A stretch of 64,000 nucleotides of DNA from Neobacillus driksii. GTDB lineage: Bacteria > Bacillota > Bacilli > Bacillales > Cytobacillaceae. How positions within the stretch are numbered: position 1 is the stretch's first letter; each line of letters starts with the position of its first letter. The position numbers were made by a program, and so were the translations under genes. Shown piece by piece: positions 9,879 to 17,410 of this stretch. The DNA lies in NCBI RefSeq assembly GCF_013409995.1, contig NZ_JACCBX010000002.1, positions 225,827-289,826 of the forward strand, given 5' to 3'. The notes below the pieces were generated by a model that was not told where the DNA came from, did no database searches, and saw nothing but the letters and a program-made list of their open reading frames with translations.

Positions 9879-10931
9879 TTACGGTTTGTAGATTTCGTCA
9901 AAGACACCGCCATCATCGAAATGGATCTTCTGGGCATTTTTCCAGCCGCCAAAAACTTCGTCAATCGTAAATAAGTTTATTTTAGGGAATTGGTCTTCGT
10001 ACTTTTTAGCTACTTCTTCAGAACGCGGACGGTAATAATTTTTAGCCGCAATTTCTTGACCTTCCTCTGTATATAGATAGTCTAAATAGGCTTTCGCAAC
10101 TTCTTCTGTTCCGTGTTTCTTAGCTGTTTCATCAACAACGGTGACAGGTGGCTCCGCTAAGATACTTACAGATGGAACAACAATTTCAAATTCATCTTTG
10201 CCTAATTCATTTAACGCTAGAAATGCTTCATTTTCCCATGCTATCAATACATCACCGATTCCTCTTTCCACAAATGTGGTGGTAGAACCGCGTGCACCTG
10301 AATCTAAAACAGGGACGTTTTTAAAGAGTTTGGTGACAAATTCTTTTGCTTTTGCTTCGTCTCCGTTATTTTGCTCTAGTGCATATCCCCAGGCCGCCAG
10401 GTAATTCCATCTTGCTCCGCCAGATGTTTTAGGGTTAGGAGTAATCACGGATACATCATTTTTCACGAGATCGTCCCAGTCTTTAATACCTTTTGGGTTG
10501 CCTTTTCTAACAAGAAACACAATCGTAGAAGTGTAAGGAGAACTGTTGTTATCTAATCGTTCCTGCCAATTTACTGGAAGCTTTCCTGCTTCCGCGATAA
10601 CGTCGATATCATAAGCAAGTGCCAGAGTGACAACATCGGCCTCTAAACCGTCAATAACAGATCTTGACTGCTTACCGGAACCACCATGAGATTGATTAAT
10701 GGTTACTTTTTGCCCTTTTTCTTCTTCCCAATAAGCAGCAAAGCTCTTGTTGTATTCCTCATAAAATTCTCTTGTTGGATCGTAGGATACGTTTAATAGT
10801 TCCACTTCTTTTTTTACAGCAGGAGCTTCTGTATCTTTCTCAGTTGTGGTTGTGGTTGTACTTTGATTCGAGCACGCGGCCACGAAAAGGAAAGTTAGCG
10901 ATAATAGTGTAATCCAAATTTTTTTCATCAT
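9879..10931 (-). CDS. Sulfate/thiosulfate-binding lipoprotein
   Basis: Extracytoplasmic solute-binding subunit. The N-terminus has a signal peptide ending in a lipobox (FVAACS), so it is anchored to the outer face of the membrane. A threonine-rich linker precedes the mature domain, which shows the Sbp/CysP landmarks [25 protein letters not shown] near residue 85 and [21 protein letters not shown] near 175 (oxyanion-binding region). Length 350. Two adjacent ATG codons are possible starts, both after GAGGGG. First of the four transport genes. Confidence 0.95.
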   Translation of the reverse strand: MMKKIWITLLSLTFLFVAACSNQSTTTTTTEKDTEAPAVKKEVELLNVSYDPTREFYEEYNKSFAAYWEEEKGQKVTINQSHGGSGKQSRSVIDGLEADVVTLALAYDIDVIAEAGKLPVNWQERLDNNSSPYTSTIVFLVRKGNPKGIKDWDDLVKNDVSVITPNPKTSGGARWNYLAAWGYALEQNNGDEAKAKEFVTKLFKNVPVLDSGARGSTTTFVERGIGDVLIAWENEAFLALNELGKDEFEIVVPSVSILAEPPVTVVDETAKKHGTEEVAKAYLDYLYTEEGQEIAAKNYYRPRSEEVAKKYEDQFPKINLFTIDEVFGGWKNAQKIHFDDGGVFDEIYKP

Positions 10932-10958
10932 ATTTATTGACCCCTCTATTCGTTTAGT

Positions 10959-11032
10959 GGGCTTTTTCCAATAAAAAAAGCCCCATTAGTTCACACATGT
11001 ACATACCAAATATGTACAAGTTACTAAAGGGC
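10959..11032 (-). promoter_or_regulatory. Overlapping hairpins (terminator/attenuator candidate) ahead of the sulfate-binding gene
   Basis: Reading the minus strand, a long stem (GTACATA with TATGTAC, extended by AGT/ACT and CCC/GGG) is followed by seven T at 10979-10973, i.e. an intrinsic terminator. A second perfect stem, GGGCTTTTT with AAAAAGCCC (10959-10983), shares the 3' arm and T run, so the two cannot form together. Placement between the DUF2292 gene and the binding-protein gene suggests partial termination or attenuation. No S-box or T-box core was found. Confidence 0.55.
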
Positions 11033-11069
11033 CTTCGGGTGTCCGATCGGCAGTTATTCATAATGTTCA

Positions 11070-11264
11070 TTACCTGCTTTTAGATTGATTTGATAATGGC
11101 GTTATCTGTTTGCTTTTTAGCGGCAAACGGTGCTTTTCTAAGCGGTCAATTTGGGTAATTTGTGAATCGTGAACGGTAATTTGGACGGTACCAAATTCCA
11201 AACCTTCTAGTAAACTAGCTATTTTTTCCATCACTTGTTGATCCAGACGCACTTTTGACGACAA
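11070..11264 (-). CDS. Small DUF2292 protein, YezD-like
   Basis: A 64-residue protein whose first half (segment EGLEFGTVQITVHDSQITQIDRLEK) matches the DUF2292/YezD pattern often found beside sulfur assimilation genes. Start is TTG at 11264, supported by AAGGAGAGG six bases upstream, and it lies inside the 3' end of the Rrf2 gene (50-base overlap), indicating coupled translation. Molecular role unknown; context suggests a part in sulfur regulation or uptake. The last 20 residues are polar and poorly conserved-looking. Confidence 0.75.
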   Translation of the reverse strand: MSSKVRLDQQVMEKIASLLEGLEFGTVQITVHDSQITQIDRLEKHRLPLKSKQITPLSNQSKSR

Positions 11265-11697
11265 TGATATCCTCTCCTTCTAACTTCGTAATTCGGTTTA
11301 AAAGTAAATCCTCCAGTGTGGTTCTCTCTAAAACAAAAGCAATTGTATCACGTACCATTGACCACAACGGCTTTAATTGACATCCCCCCTCTAATGGACA
11401 TGGCTCATATTTCGTAATAGACGCACAGCTCATTGGTGACAGAGGACCTTCCAAATCCCGAATTACTTCCCCGATATTGATTTCTGCAGGTTCTCGTTGG
11501 AGCATATAACCGCCCTTAGCACCTCGCTTGCTCGTAACATAACCCAGCTTTTTTAATTGAAGCAGGATTTGTTCCAAATAATGAATGCTAACCAGTGTTT
11601 TTTCAGAAATCTCTTGAATTCCTAGTACATTTCCTTGATGGTTTCCCAGCTGAAGTAAAGCTCGTAGTGCATATTCACCTTTGCTCGATACCTTCAT
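11215..11697 (-). CDS. Rrf2-family transcriptional regulator (CymR-like)
   Basis: DNA-binding regulator, 160 residues. N-terminal winged helix MKVSSKGEYALRALLQL with the recognition region SEKTLVSIHYLEQILLQLKKLGYVTSKRGAKGGYML is typical of Rrf2/CymR. Three cysteines in the C-terminal half (SCASITKYEPCPLEGGCQL) match the Fe-S/thiol-sensing arrangement of IscR-like members, whereas CymR itself has none in this form. GGAGGAGGG precedes the ATG. Placement at the head of the sulfate operon suggests it controls that operon; whether it senses cysteine status or an Fe-S cluster is inference. Confidence 0.88.
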   Translation of the reverse strand: MKVSSKGEYALRALLQLGNHQGNVLGIQEISEKTLVSIHYLEQILLQLKKLGYVTSKRGAKGGYMLQREPAEINIGEVIRDLEGPLSPMSCASITKYEPCPLEGGCQLKPLWSMVRDTIAFVLERTTLEDLLLNRITKLEGEDIIVVKSASGSTSDGKNS

Positions 11698-12067
11698 TCC
11701 ATCCCTCCTCCATTAATGTTGAGTATTTCAGTCAACATTCACTCCTAAAAATAATCCACTTGAGTTCTGAAAAAATGGATTTAAGATAGTTATAAAATAT
11801 GCAGGGGTTACTGAAAGGGCACTTGTCTATTGCGCCCTTTTCTGAATCTTACGTAGTCAAACCTTTTTAATTCCGATTAAATCTATGGGTTTAATATAAA
11901 ACATATATTAATTGTTATTATTAGAAAAATCAATACATTTTTTACAAAATAAAAAATAATCTTTTCAATCATTTTTTTGAAGGAACTGTCCCTCATTCAT
12001 CATACTCGTCTCTTCTCAGGGAATACTAAATCTTATGCAAGTGTAAATCGGGAGGTATGAATGAAAA
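11698..12067. other. Divergent intergenic region with one strong inverted repeat
   Basis: 370 bases without a gene between the Rrf2 and RNase J starts. AAAGGGC (11810-11816 region) and GCCCTTTT about 13 bases further form a hairpin followed by TCTGAATCTT. The rest is AT-rich and should hold the two divergent promoters; no operator could be assigned with confidence. Confidence 0.4.
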
Positions 12068-13738
12068 ATGAGTAAAAATTCAGTATCCATTTTTGCCTTA
12101 GGAGGCATTAATGAAATCGGTAAAAACATGTATGTTATTGAGTGTGAGAACGATATTATTCTTATCGATTGCGGCGGGAAATTCCCGGACGAGAGTTTGA
12201 TGGGTATTGACCTAATAATCCCTGATATGACGTATTTAGAGGAAAACCAGGACAAAATCCGGGCGATGCTCGTGACTCATGGGCATGAAGATCATATCGG
12301 TGGTATACCTTTCTTTTTAAAAAGATTTAATCATGTTCCGATATATGCTACTCGTTTTACCTTAGGATTAATTGAATTAAAGTTAGAAGAGCATCGCCTT
12401 CTTCGGGATACAGAGCTGGTGACCATTCACTCTGATTCAAAGCTTGAATTTGGGAAAATTGGTGTGTCTTTCTTCAAAGTGAGTCATAGCATCCCTGACT
12501 GCTTAGGTATTGTCTTTCACACTCCAGAAGGGAATGTCGTCCATACCGGTGACTTCAAATTTGATTTAACACCTTCAAATGACCAGTTTAGTGATATTCA
12601 TAAAATGGCGGCAATCGGCGAACAAGGTGTTATCGCCTTAATATCAGAAAGTACCAATGCCGAACGTAAGGGTTTATCTCCATCTGAGCAAATGGTAGGT
12701 GACCATTTATTAGAGGCCTTTATAAAAGCAGATGGAAAGATTATTCTTTCCACTTTTGCGTCAAACGTGAACCGTGTTCAGCAGGTGGTTGAGGCAGCGA
12801 TAAAGACAAACCGTAAGCTTGCGTTACTTGGAAGAAGCATGGTGAACGTAGTGGATGTTGCAATGGAGCGCGGATACTTAGATATGCCAGAAGGTATGCT
12901 CATCAGTGCGAATGAGATTGAACAATTTCCTCCTGATAAGGTTGCGATTCTCTGTACTGGAAGTCAGGGAGAGCCGAATGCTGCGCTCGCACGGTTATCA
13001 ACAGGAAATTATCGTGATGCAACCATTTACCCTGGGGACACCGTTGTTTTAGCAGCGTCGCCTATCCCAGGAAATGAAAAAGGTGTTTCCAAGATTATCG
13101 ACAACTTATTTCAACTTGGGGCTAAGGTCATTTATGGCTCTGGCAGTTCAACCGGCATGCACGTTTCTGGTCATGGCTACCAGGAAGACCTGAAACTGAT
13201 GCTGACCCTGATGAAGCCAACCTATTTTATCCCGATTCACGGGGAATACAGAATGCTCCATCATCATAAGCAGTTGGCAGAATCCGTTGGGGTTGAAAAA
13301 GGAAATACATTCATTATTAAAAATGGAGACGTTGTTGATATTGAAAATTCAGTGGCAAGACAGACTCGGAATATTCCTGCTGGAGATACGTATGTAGATG
13401 GCATTAGTGTTGGCGATGTCGGAGAAATTGTTTTACGAGACCGAAGACAGCTCTCTGAAGATGGGATGCTTGTCATTGTGTTAACCATCAGCAAATCCGA
13501 TCGAAAAATAATCCAAGGTCCTGACACGATTACCCGTGGATTTGTCTATGTAAAGGAATCCGAGGATTTAATTAGAGAAATTAACCGCCTAGTTAAGAAA
13601 GTGATTCTTGAATTAGAATCAGATAATATTCGCCAGTGGAACGTGATGAAGCAAAATATTAAAAAATCAGTCGGGCAGTATTTGTTTAAGCATACGAAGA
13701 GAAAACCGATGATTCTCCCGATTATCCTCGAAATCTAA
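12068..13738 (+). CDS. Ribonuclease J family metallo-beta-lactamase RNase
   Basis: Dual endo-/5'-exoribonuclease of mRNA decay and RNA maturation. Metal site motif THGHEDHIGG near residue 75, second-site H/D in HTGDFKFD near 165, beta-CASP segment STFASNVNRVQQ near 235, and the C-terminal IHGEYRMLHHH near 380. Length 556 matches RNase J1 (about 555), but sequence such as DCGGKFPDESLMGID differs from the usual RNase J1 N-terminus, so it may be an additional paralogue. GGGAGG is 12 bases from the ATG, an unusually long spacing, with a four-codon ORF (ATGAATGAAAAATGA) in between. Confidence 0.93.
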   Translation: MSKNSVSIFALGGINEIGKNMYVIECENDIILIDCGGKFPDESLMGIDLIIPDMTYLEENQDKIRAMLVTHGHEDHIGGIPFFLKRFNHVPIYATRFTLGLIELKLEEHRLLRDTELVTIHSDSKLEFGKIGVSFFKVSHSIPDCLGIVFHTPEGNVVHTGDFKFDLTPSNDQFSDIHKMAAIGEQGVIALISESTNAERKGLSPSEQMVGDHLLEAFIKADGKIILSTFASNVNRVQQVVEAAIKTNRKLALLGRSMVNVVDVAMERGYLDMPEGMLISANEIEQFPPDKVAILCTGSQGEPNAALARLSTGNYRDATIYPGDTVVLAASPIPGNEKGVSKIIDNLFQLGAKVIYGSGSSTGMHVSGHGYQEDLKLMLTLMKPTYFIPIHGEYRMLHHHKQLAESVGVEKGNTFIIKNGDVVDIENSVARQTRNIPAGDTYVDGISVGDVGEIVLRDRRQLSEDGMLVIVLTISKSDRKIIQGPDTITRGFVYVKESEDLIREINRLVKKVILELESDNIRQWNVMKQNIKKSVGQYLFKHTKRKPMILPIILEI

Positions 13739-13741
13739 AGC

Positions 13742-13785
13742 AAATGTCAGGCACTTGGGAGTGTGCCTGACATTTTCATTTTTTT
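13742..13785 (+). terminator. RNase J terminator made of a TGTCAGGCAC-type repeat
   Basis: AATGTCAGGCAC and GTGCCTGACATT pair around an 8-base loop, followed by TTCATTTTTTT. The arm sequence belongs to a family of related intergenic inverted repeats seen again near 22185 and 40694. Confidence 0.88.
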
Positions 13786-13897
13786 ACGACTACGCAGATA
13801 TAATGTTAATAACGAAAATTTATCTTGATTTCAGGGCGAATTTATTTTACAGTTAATCGAAATTGGCTATACTCCTAATAGAATTGGAGGAAAGAAA

Positions 13898-15025
13898 ATG
13901 TTTCGTTTACTACGTTTAATTGCCTTATTATTTTTACTATATATTTCCTGGCCTTTTATCACAAAACAGCTCGATAATTCCGACATTCATGCTAATTTTG
14001 TATCGTCGTTAAAAGAAAGCCTAGAAGCACCTGAAACAATTAGTGTTTTATATGATGATATCCAGCAGATGTTGAAACAGCTTGGCTTTCAAGTAGAGGA
14101 AATGCCTTTGACTCCGGAAGAATCGACTGAAACACCGCAGAAAAAGGTGGAATTAACACCACCGGTTGAACAAACTTTTTCTGTTCATAATATAGAGCTT
14201 GGGAATGTAAAGACTGATATCGAGCATAATTTGGGACTAGCAAAACGGACTTCGCTCAATGAATATGGGACAAATTGGCATGCCTATCATGACAATTACC
14301 ATAATTTTTTTATGGTGATGTACGATGACAATTATCAAGCTGCCGGTCTATACACAAACCAAGATTTATTGACTTCCACCAACGGTATTAAAATAGGTAC
14401 TTCATCAAAAGAAAGTGTCCGTAGTATTCTTGGTGAACCGATAACGAAAGTCCAAAAAGGAATGGTCATTTACCAGCTGCAAGAGGATAGTGACAATGAT
14501 TTATTTTTGCTCGATGACGCCTATGTGACAATTTTTTACGATAAACACGAAAACAATACGGTCACAGCGATACAAATCATCAGCAATACGATGGAGGACA
14601 ACAAAAAAGACTTTTACACGGAAGCATCGCCAACCTTAAAAGAAGGTTTCGAATATCAAATGTTTGATTTAACGAATGCAACCCGGGTGAATCACCAGCT
14701 CCCTATCCTCACATGGGATGATCATGTCCGCGAAACGGCTCGCGAGCATAGTGCTGATATGGCCGAACATGATTATTTCGATCATACAAATCTTCAAGGA
14801 CAATCACCATTTGATCGTATGAAAGAGGACGCTGTTGCGTTTCATACTGCAGGGGAAAATCTCGCATATGGTCAATTAAGCAGTATTTTTGCCCATGAAG
14901 GATTAATGAATTCACTAGGACACCGTGAAAATATCCTACGTCAAGAATATGAGTACTTAGGAGTCGGTGTCGCATTTAATGAAAAATCACAGCCTTATTA
15001 TACCCAGAATTATTATGCCAATTAG
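13898..15025 (+). CDS. YlbC-like CAP-domain protein, membrane anchored
   Basis: 375 residues: an N-terminal hydrophobic segment (about 4-24) that anchors or exports the protein, a CAP-associated domain (about 105-245) and a C-terminal CAP/SCP domain (about 250-372) with the marks FDLTNATRVNHQLPILTWDD, HDYFDHTNLQG and AGENLAYG plus GLMNSLGHRENIL. The domain order is that of Bacillus YlbC, which is linked with sporulation. CAP domains are usually extracytoplasmic; activity is unknown. GGAGG lies 7 bases before the ATG. Not obviously in an operon. Confidence 0.88.
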   Translation: MFRLLRLIALLFLLYISWPFITKQLDNSDIHANFVSSLKESLEAPETISVLYDDIQQMLKQLGFQVEEMPLTPEESTETPQKKVELTPPVEQTFSVHNIELGNVKTDIEHNLGLAKRTSLNEYGTNWHAYHDNYHNFFMVMYDDNYQAAGLYTNQDLLTSTNGIKIGTSSKESVRSILGEPITKVQKGMVIYQLQEDSDNDLFLLDDAYVTIFYDKHENNTVTAIQIISNTMEDNKKDFYTEASPTLKEGFEYQMFDLTNATRVNHQLPILTWDDHVRETAREHSADMAEHDYFDHTNLQGQSPFDRMKEDAVAFHTAGENLAYGQLSSIFAHEGLMNSLGHRENILRQEYEYLGVGVAFNEKSQPYYTQNYYAN

Positions 15026-15066
15026 TGACACGAATTTGAGATAATCATTTAGGGAAAATTAAATAC

Positions 15067-15085
15067 GAGCAATTATACATTGCTC
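15067..15085 (+). promoter_or_regulatory. Inverted repeat in the SASP leader
   Basis: GAGCAAT and ATTGCTC are perfect 7-base arms with TATAC between them, 28-46 bases before the SASP start codon. It could be a 5' leader stem or an operator. A sigma-G promoter is expected nearby but could not be assigned confidently. Confidence 0.45.
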
Positions 15086-15112
15086 AAAAAACTTCGTCGG
15101 GAGTGATGTATC

Positions 15113-15307
15113 ATGGCTAGAAACAAACTATTGGTTCCTGGTGCAGACAATGTTCTGAATCAAATGAAGGAAGAAATCGCCAACGAGTTTGGAGTTCAAC
15201 TTGGTGCTGATACGACCGCACGAGCAAACGGCTCAGTCGGTGGCGAAATGACCAAACGTCTTGTCGCGTTGGCTGAACAAACATTACGAAATCAACAAGG
15301 TATTTAA
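15113..15307 (+). CDS. Alpha/beta-type small acid-soluble spore protein
   Basis: A 64-residue DNA-binding protein that coats and protects the chromosome in dormant spores. Conserved marks: [14 protein letters not shown] at the start, the GPR protease cleavage region EIANEFGV near residue 22, and [26 protein letters not shown] in the second half. Length is standard for SspA/B/C/D-type proteins. Expected to be expressed in the forespore under sigma G. A terminator follows at 15368. Confidence 0.97.
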   Translation: MARNKLLVPGADNVLNQMKEEIANEFGVQLGADTTARANGSVGGEMTKRLVALAEQTLRNQQGI

Positions 15308-15320
15308 CTGTGATTTCACT

Positions 15321-15360
15321 AAGAAAAGCGGAAGCGCCTCTAGGCGCTGAAGCTAGACAG
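15321..15360. repeat. Bacillus interspersed repeat containing AAGCGGAAGCGCC
   Basis: A 40-base GC-rich block with AAGCGGAAGCGCC and AGGCGCTGAAGCTAGACAG sits between the SASP gene and its terminator; GCGCC and GGCGC can pair. From general knowledge, similar blocks are scattered between genes in many Bacillus-type genomes. No other full copy lies in this window. Confidence 0.5.
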
Positions 15361-15367
15361 GAAAATG

Positions 15368-15398
15368 GGCTGTCCGAATTACTCGGACAGCCTTTTTC
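15368..15398 (+). terminator. Intrinsic terminator after the SASP gene
   Basis: GGCTGTCCGA and TCGGACAGCC arms with a five-base loop, then TTTTTCTT. The T run overlaps the stop codon end of the convergent DDAH-family gene. Confidence 0.9.
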
Positions 15399-16241
15399 TT
15401 ATCCTCTTAAGATGGGCAGCGTACAGCAGCGGAAAGATCCACCTGATTTAATGATCTCTGATATATCCACTTCAATCACTTCAAATCCACGGTTTCGCAG
15501 ATTTTGATTCACTTGTTTATTAATCGGTAAACTTAAAATTTTCTTATTCCCTATACACAACACATTTGTTCCTAGTGTAAATTGTTCTTCCTCTGATACC
15601 TCAATTAATTCATAGCGAGACGAAAAAAGGTGTACATCCTCCTCTGTTAAGGCGGGCCGATAAATCAGGGCAGTATCAGGAGATATGACATTAAATACAC
15701 AATCCAAATGGAGATATCTTTCCTTAAAAGGGATGGGTTTTACATCGTATTGGATTAGAAGACCTTGCAAATGTTCTACGGCATCCTGATGAGTCCGGTT
15801 ACTTAAACCAACGTAAATGGTCTCCCCATCTATGATTACATCTCCACCTTCAATCCTGTCTTCCGCCAAATTGTAGTAAGACATTTCTTCATCATCAAGC
15901 CACTGTTTTAAAACATCTTCCTCCCCGATACGAACATCGTGAGCCATTTTCGCAACAAAAATGGTTTGTCCGAGGGTAAAGCCAATATCACGCGTAAATA
16001 CCTGCTCTGGGTATTTTTTATGATAAGGTAATAAAACAACCTCTATTCCATTGGATTCTAAGGTTCTAACAAAATCCCTATGTTGTTCCAAAGCACGTTT
16101 AATATGTATCCCTTCATCCTTAAATTCCTTTTGTGTTTCGTTGATAACCTCACGTATGGTCATATATTGGGGCTGACAAAGGATTACACGGTTTAATGTA
16201 TCATACTCGTTTGCACAAAATGTATTATGATTTAGCGTCAT
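15399..16241 (-). CDS. DDAH/arginine deiminase-superfamily amidinohydrolase (YkgA-like)
   Basis: Guanidino-group hydrolase of the dimethylarginine dimethylaminohydrolase family, 280 residues. The pentein-fold landmarks are FTRDIGF near residue 90 (substrate-binding Asp/Arg), EGGDVIIDG near 130, catalytic histidine in HLDCVFN near 175 and the catalytic cysteine in GGSFRCCTLP close to the C-terminus. A double CC occurs at the catalytic position. Substrate (dimethylarginine, arginine or another guanidine) cannot be told. AGGAGGAG precedes the ATG. Monocistronic, convergent with the SASP gene. Confidence 0.88.
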   Translation of the reverse strand: MTLNHNTFCANEYDTLNRVILCQPQYMTIREVINETQKEFKDEGIHIKRALEQHRDFVRTLESNGIEVVLLPYHKKYPEQVFTRDIGFTLGQTIFVAKMAHDVRIGEEDVLKQWLDDEEMSYYNLAEDRIEGGDVIIDGETIYVGLSNRTHQDAVEHLQGLLIQYDVKPIPFKERYLHLDCVFNVISPDTALIYRPALTEEDVHLFSSRYELIEVSEEEQFTLGTNVLCIGNKKILSLPINKQVNQNLRNRGFEVIEVDISEIIKSGGSFRCCTLPILRG

Positions 16242-16349
16242 GCTGCTCCTCCTAAATAATCTTCTTTTATAGGATTACTTAAACAAATTCTCCCATTCAT
16301 TCATAGAGTAATAAAAAGTGTTTCATTTAATGATGGTGGTGATGATTCT

Positions 16350-16718
16350 ATGTTTGAAGTGAAGAAATCAAAGTATGGCAGAGGAATATTTGCTACCCGT
16401 GATATAAAAAGAGGTGAGCTCATTCATGAAGCACCCGTGATTATTTCCGGTAAAGATGAGTATAAATATTTGAAAAAAACCATCATGATTGAATATGTAT
16501 TCTGGTGGGGTGAAGATTTAGACGAATGTGCCTTAGCACTTGGATACGGTTCGCTGTTTAATCACTCCTACACCCCTAATGCGTTATATAAGCTTAATTT
16601 AAAAAACCAAACCATTGATATTTATGCCTATCGTGATATCAAAAAAGAAGATGAAATTTTAATCAATTACAATGGTGACCCTGAAGATGATGAACCCATG
16701 TGGTTTGATGTTTTCTAA
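16350..16718 (+). CDS. Small SET-domain protein (putative protein lysine methyltransferase)
   Basis: 122 residues consisting of little more than a SET domain. Seen: SAM-contact motif SKYGRGIFATRDIKRGELI at the N-terminus, the pseudoknot motif GSLFNHSYTPNA near residue 72 and DEILINYNGD near 105. No pre-SET or post-SET cysteine cluster. Such minimal SET proteins occur in various bacteria; the substrate is unknown and need not be a histone-like protein. The start has only a weak ribosome site (GGTGGTGATG). Confidence 0.8.
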   Translation: MFEVKKSKYGRGIFATRDIKRGELIHEAPVIISGKDEYKYLKKTIMIEYVFWWGEDLDECALALGYGSLFNHSYTPNALYKLNLKNQTIDIYAYRDIKKEDEILINYNGDPEDDEPMWFDVF

Positions 16719-16785
16719 TCAGCTCCTCTCCCTCATAGCTTTCATAAATGTTTGAATTTTTGCATCCGTTGTTTAATCTGCCTAT

Positions 16786-16824
16786 AAAAACACAAAAAAG
16801 CATCCAGTGAAAATTGGATGCTTT
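16786..16824 (-). terminator. Terminator of the des-desR unit
   Basis: Minus strand AGCATCCA and TGGATGCT arms followed by TTTTTTGTGTTTTT, immediately after the shortened desR stop codon. Confidence 0.88.
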
Positions 16825-17332
16825 AACCTGTTGGTAATTTCATTTTATCCATAATGGAAGATAAATAATTTTTGACTAATCCCGTTTTGTTACTTTGAGT
16901 GGATTCCTTCGCCAGCTGGTTGACATTTTCTTCAACAGAATCCTCGTCCATGAGCTCTTCGGAATAAATTCGCTTGCCAGCTATAATGCTTCGAATGGAA
17001 GAAGCTAATTCCTCACTAGGATTGTCCTTCAGTAAATATCCCCGCACATCAGCCTTCATCGCACGTTTAAAATATCCTGGTCGTGCAAAGGTGGTTAGAA
17101 TAATTACCTTACAGTTAGTACGCTGCAACTCTTCTGCCGCCTCGAGACCTGTCTTTTCAGGCATTTCGATGTCCATAATACAAACATCAGGCATCAAGTT
17201 TCTCACCAGAGTAAGTGCCTCTTCCCCATTACCTGCCTGACCAACTACTTCGATATCCTCTTCCAAGTTCAACAGATTACCCATGGCCTCTAACAGCAGC
17301 GCCTGATCCTCTGCGATTACAATTCGAATCAT
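16823..17332 (-). CDS. desR: DesR-like response regulator with a mostly deleted HTH domain
   Basis: Two-component response regulator, 169 residues; intact DesR is about 199. The receiver domain is complete: acidic pair near EDQ, phospho-acceptor Asp in DVCIMDIEMPEK near residue 53, the T in IILTTFARPG and K in YLLKDNPS. After GKRIYSEELMDE the LuxR-type helix-turn-helix is reduced to a few residues ending VKNYLSSIMDKMKLPTG, with roughly 18 residues of the first HTH helices absent and the usual C-terminal tail missing, as judged by comparison with the known DesR layout. No other frame restores it. ATG at 17332 (AAGGAG at 9 bases) is preferred over TTG at 17338. Encoded just downstream of des, without a DesK gene. 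Confidence 0.82.
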   Translation of the reverse strand: MIRIVIAEDQALLLEAMGNLLNLEEDIEVVGQAGNGEEALTLVRNLMPDVCIMDIEMPEKTGLEAAEELQRTNCKVIILTTFARPGYFKRAMKADVRGYLLKDNPSEELASSIRSIIAGKRIYSEELMDEDSVEENVNQLAKESTQSNKTGLVKNYLSSIMDKMKLPTG

Positions 17333-17372
17333 CTTCAATCTCTCCTTATCAGGCAGCTGCTACTCATGCAGA

Positions 17373-17394
17373 GACTCTCCGCGCACGGAGAGTC
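17373..17394. other. Perfect hairpin between des and desR
   Basis: GACTCTCCG and CGGAGAGTC are perfect 9-base arms with a 4-base loop, in the 72-base gap between the des stop and the desR ribosome site. No T run follows in the direction of transcription, so it is more likely an mRNA processing or stability element than a terminator. Confidence 0.6.
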
Positions 17395-17410
17395 AGCCAA
17401 ATTGGGCAAA

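Noticed and set aside
11808..11842. A riboswitch ahead of RNase J
   Set aside because: Only a simple hairpin is seen and no conserved aptamer core could be recognised.
15321..15398. Small protein gene downstream of the SASP
   Set aside because: The frame runs across an interspersed repeat and a terminator, lacks a ribosome site and shows no protein-like composition.
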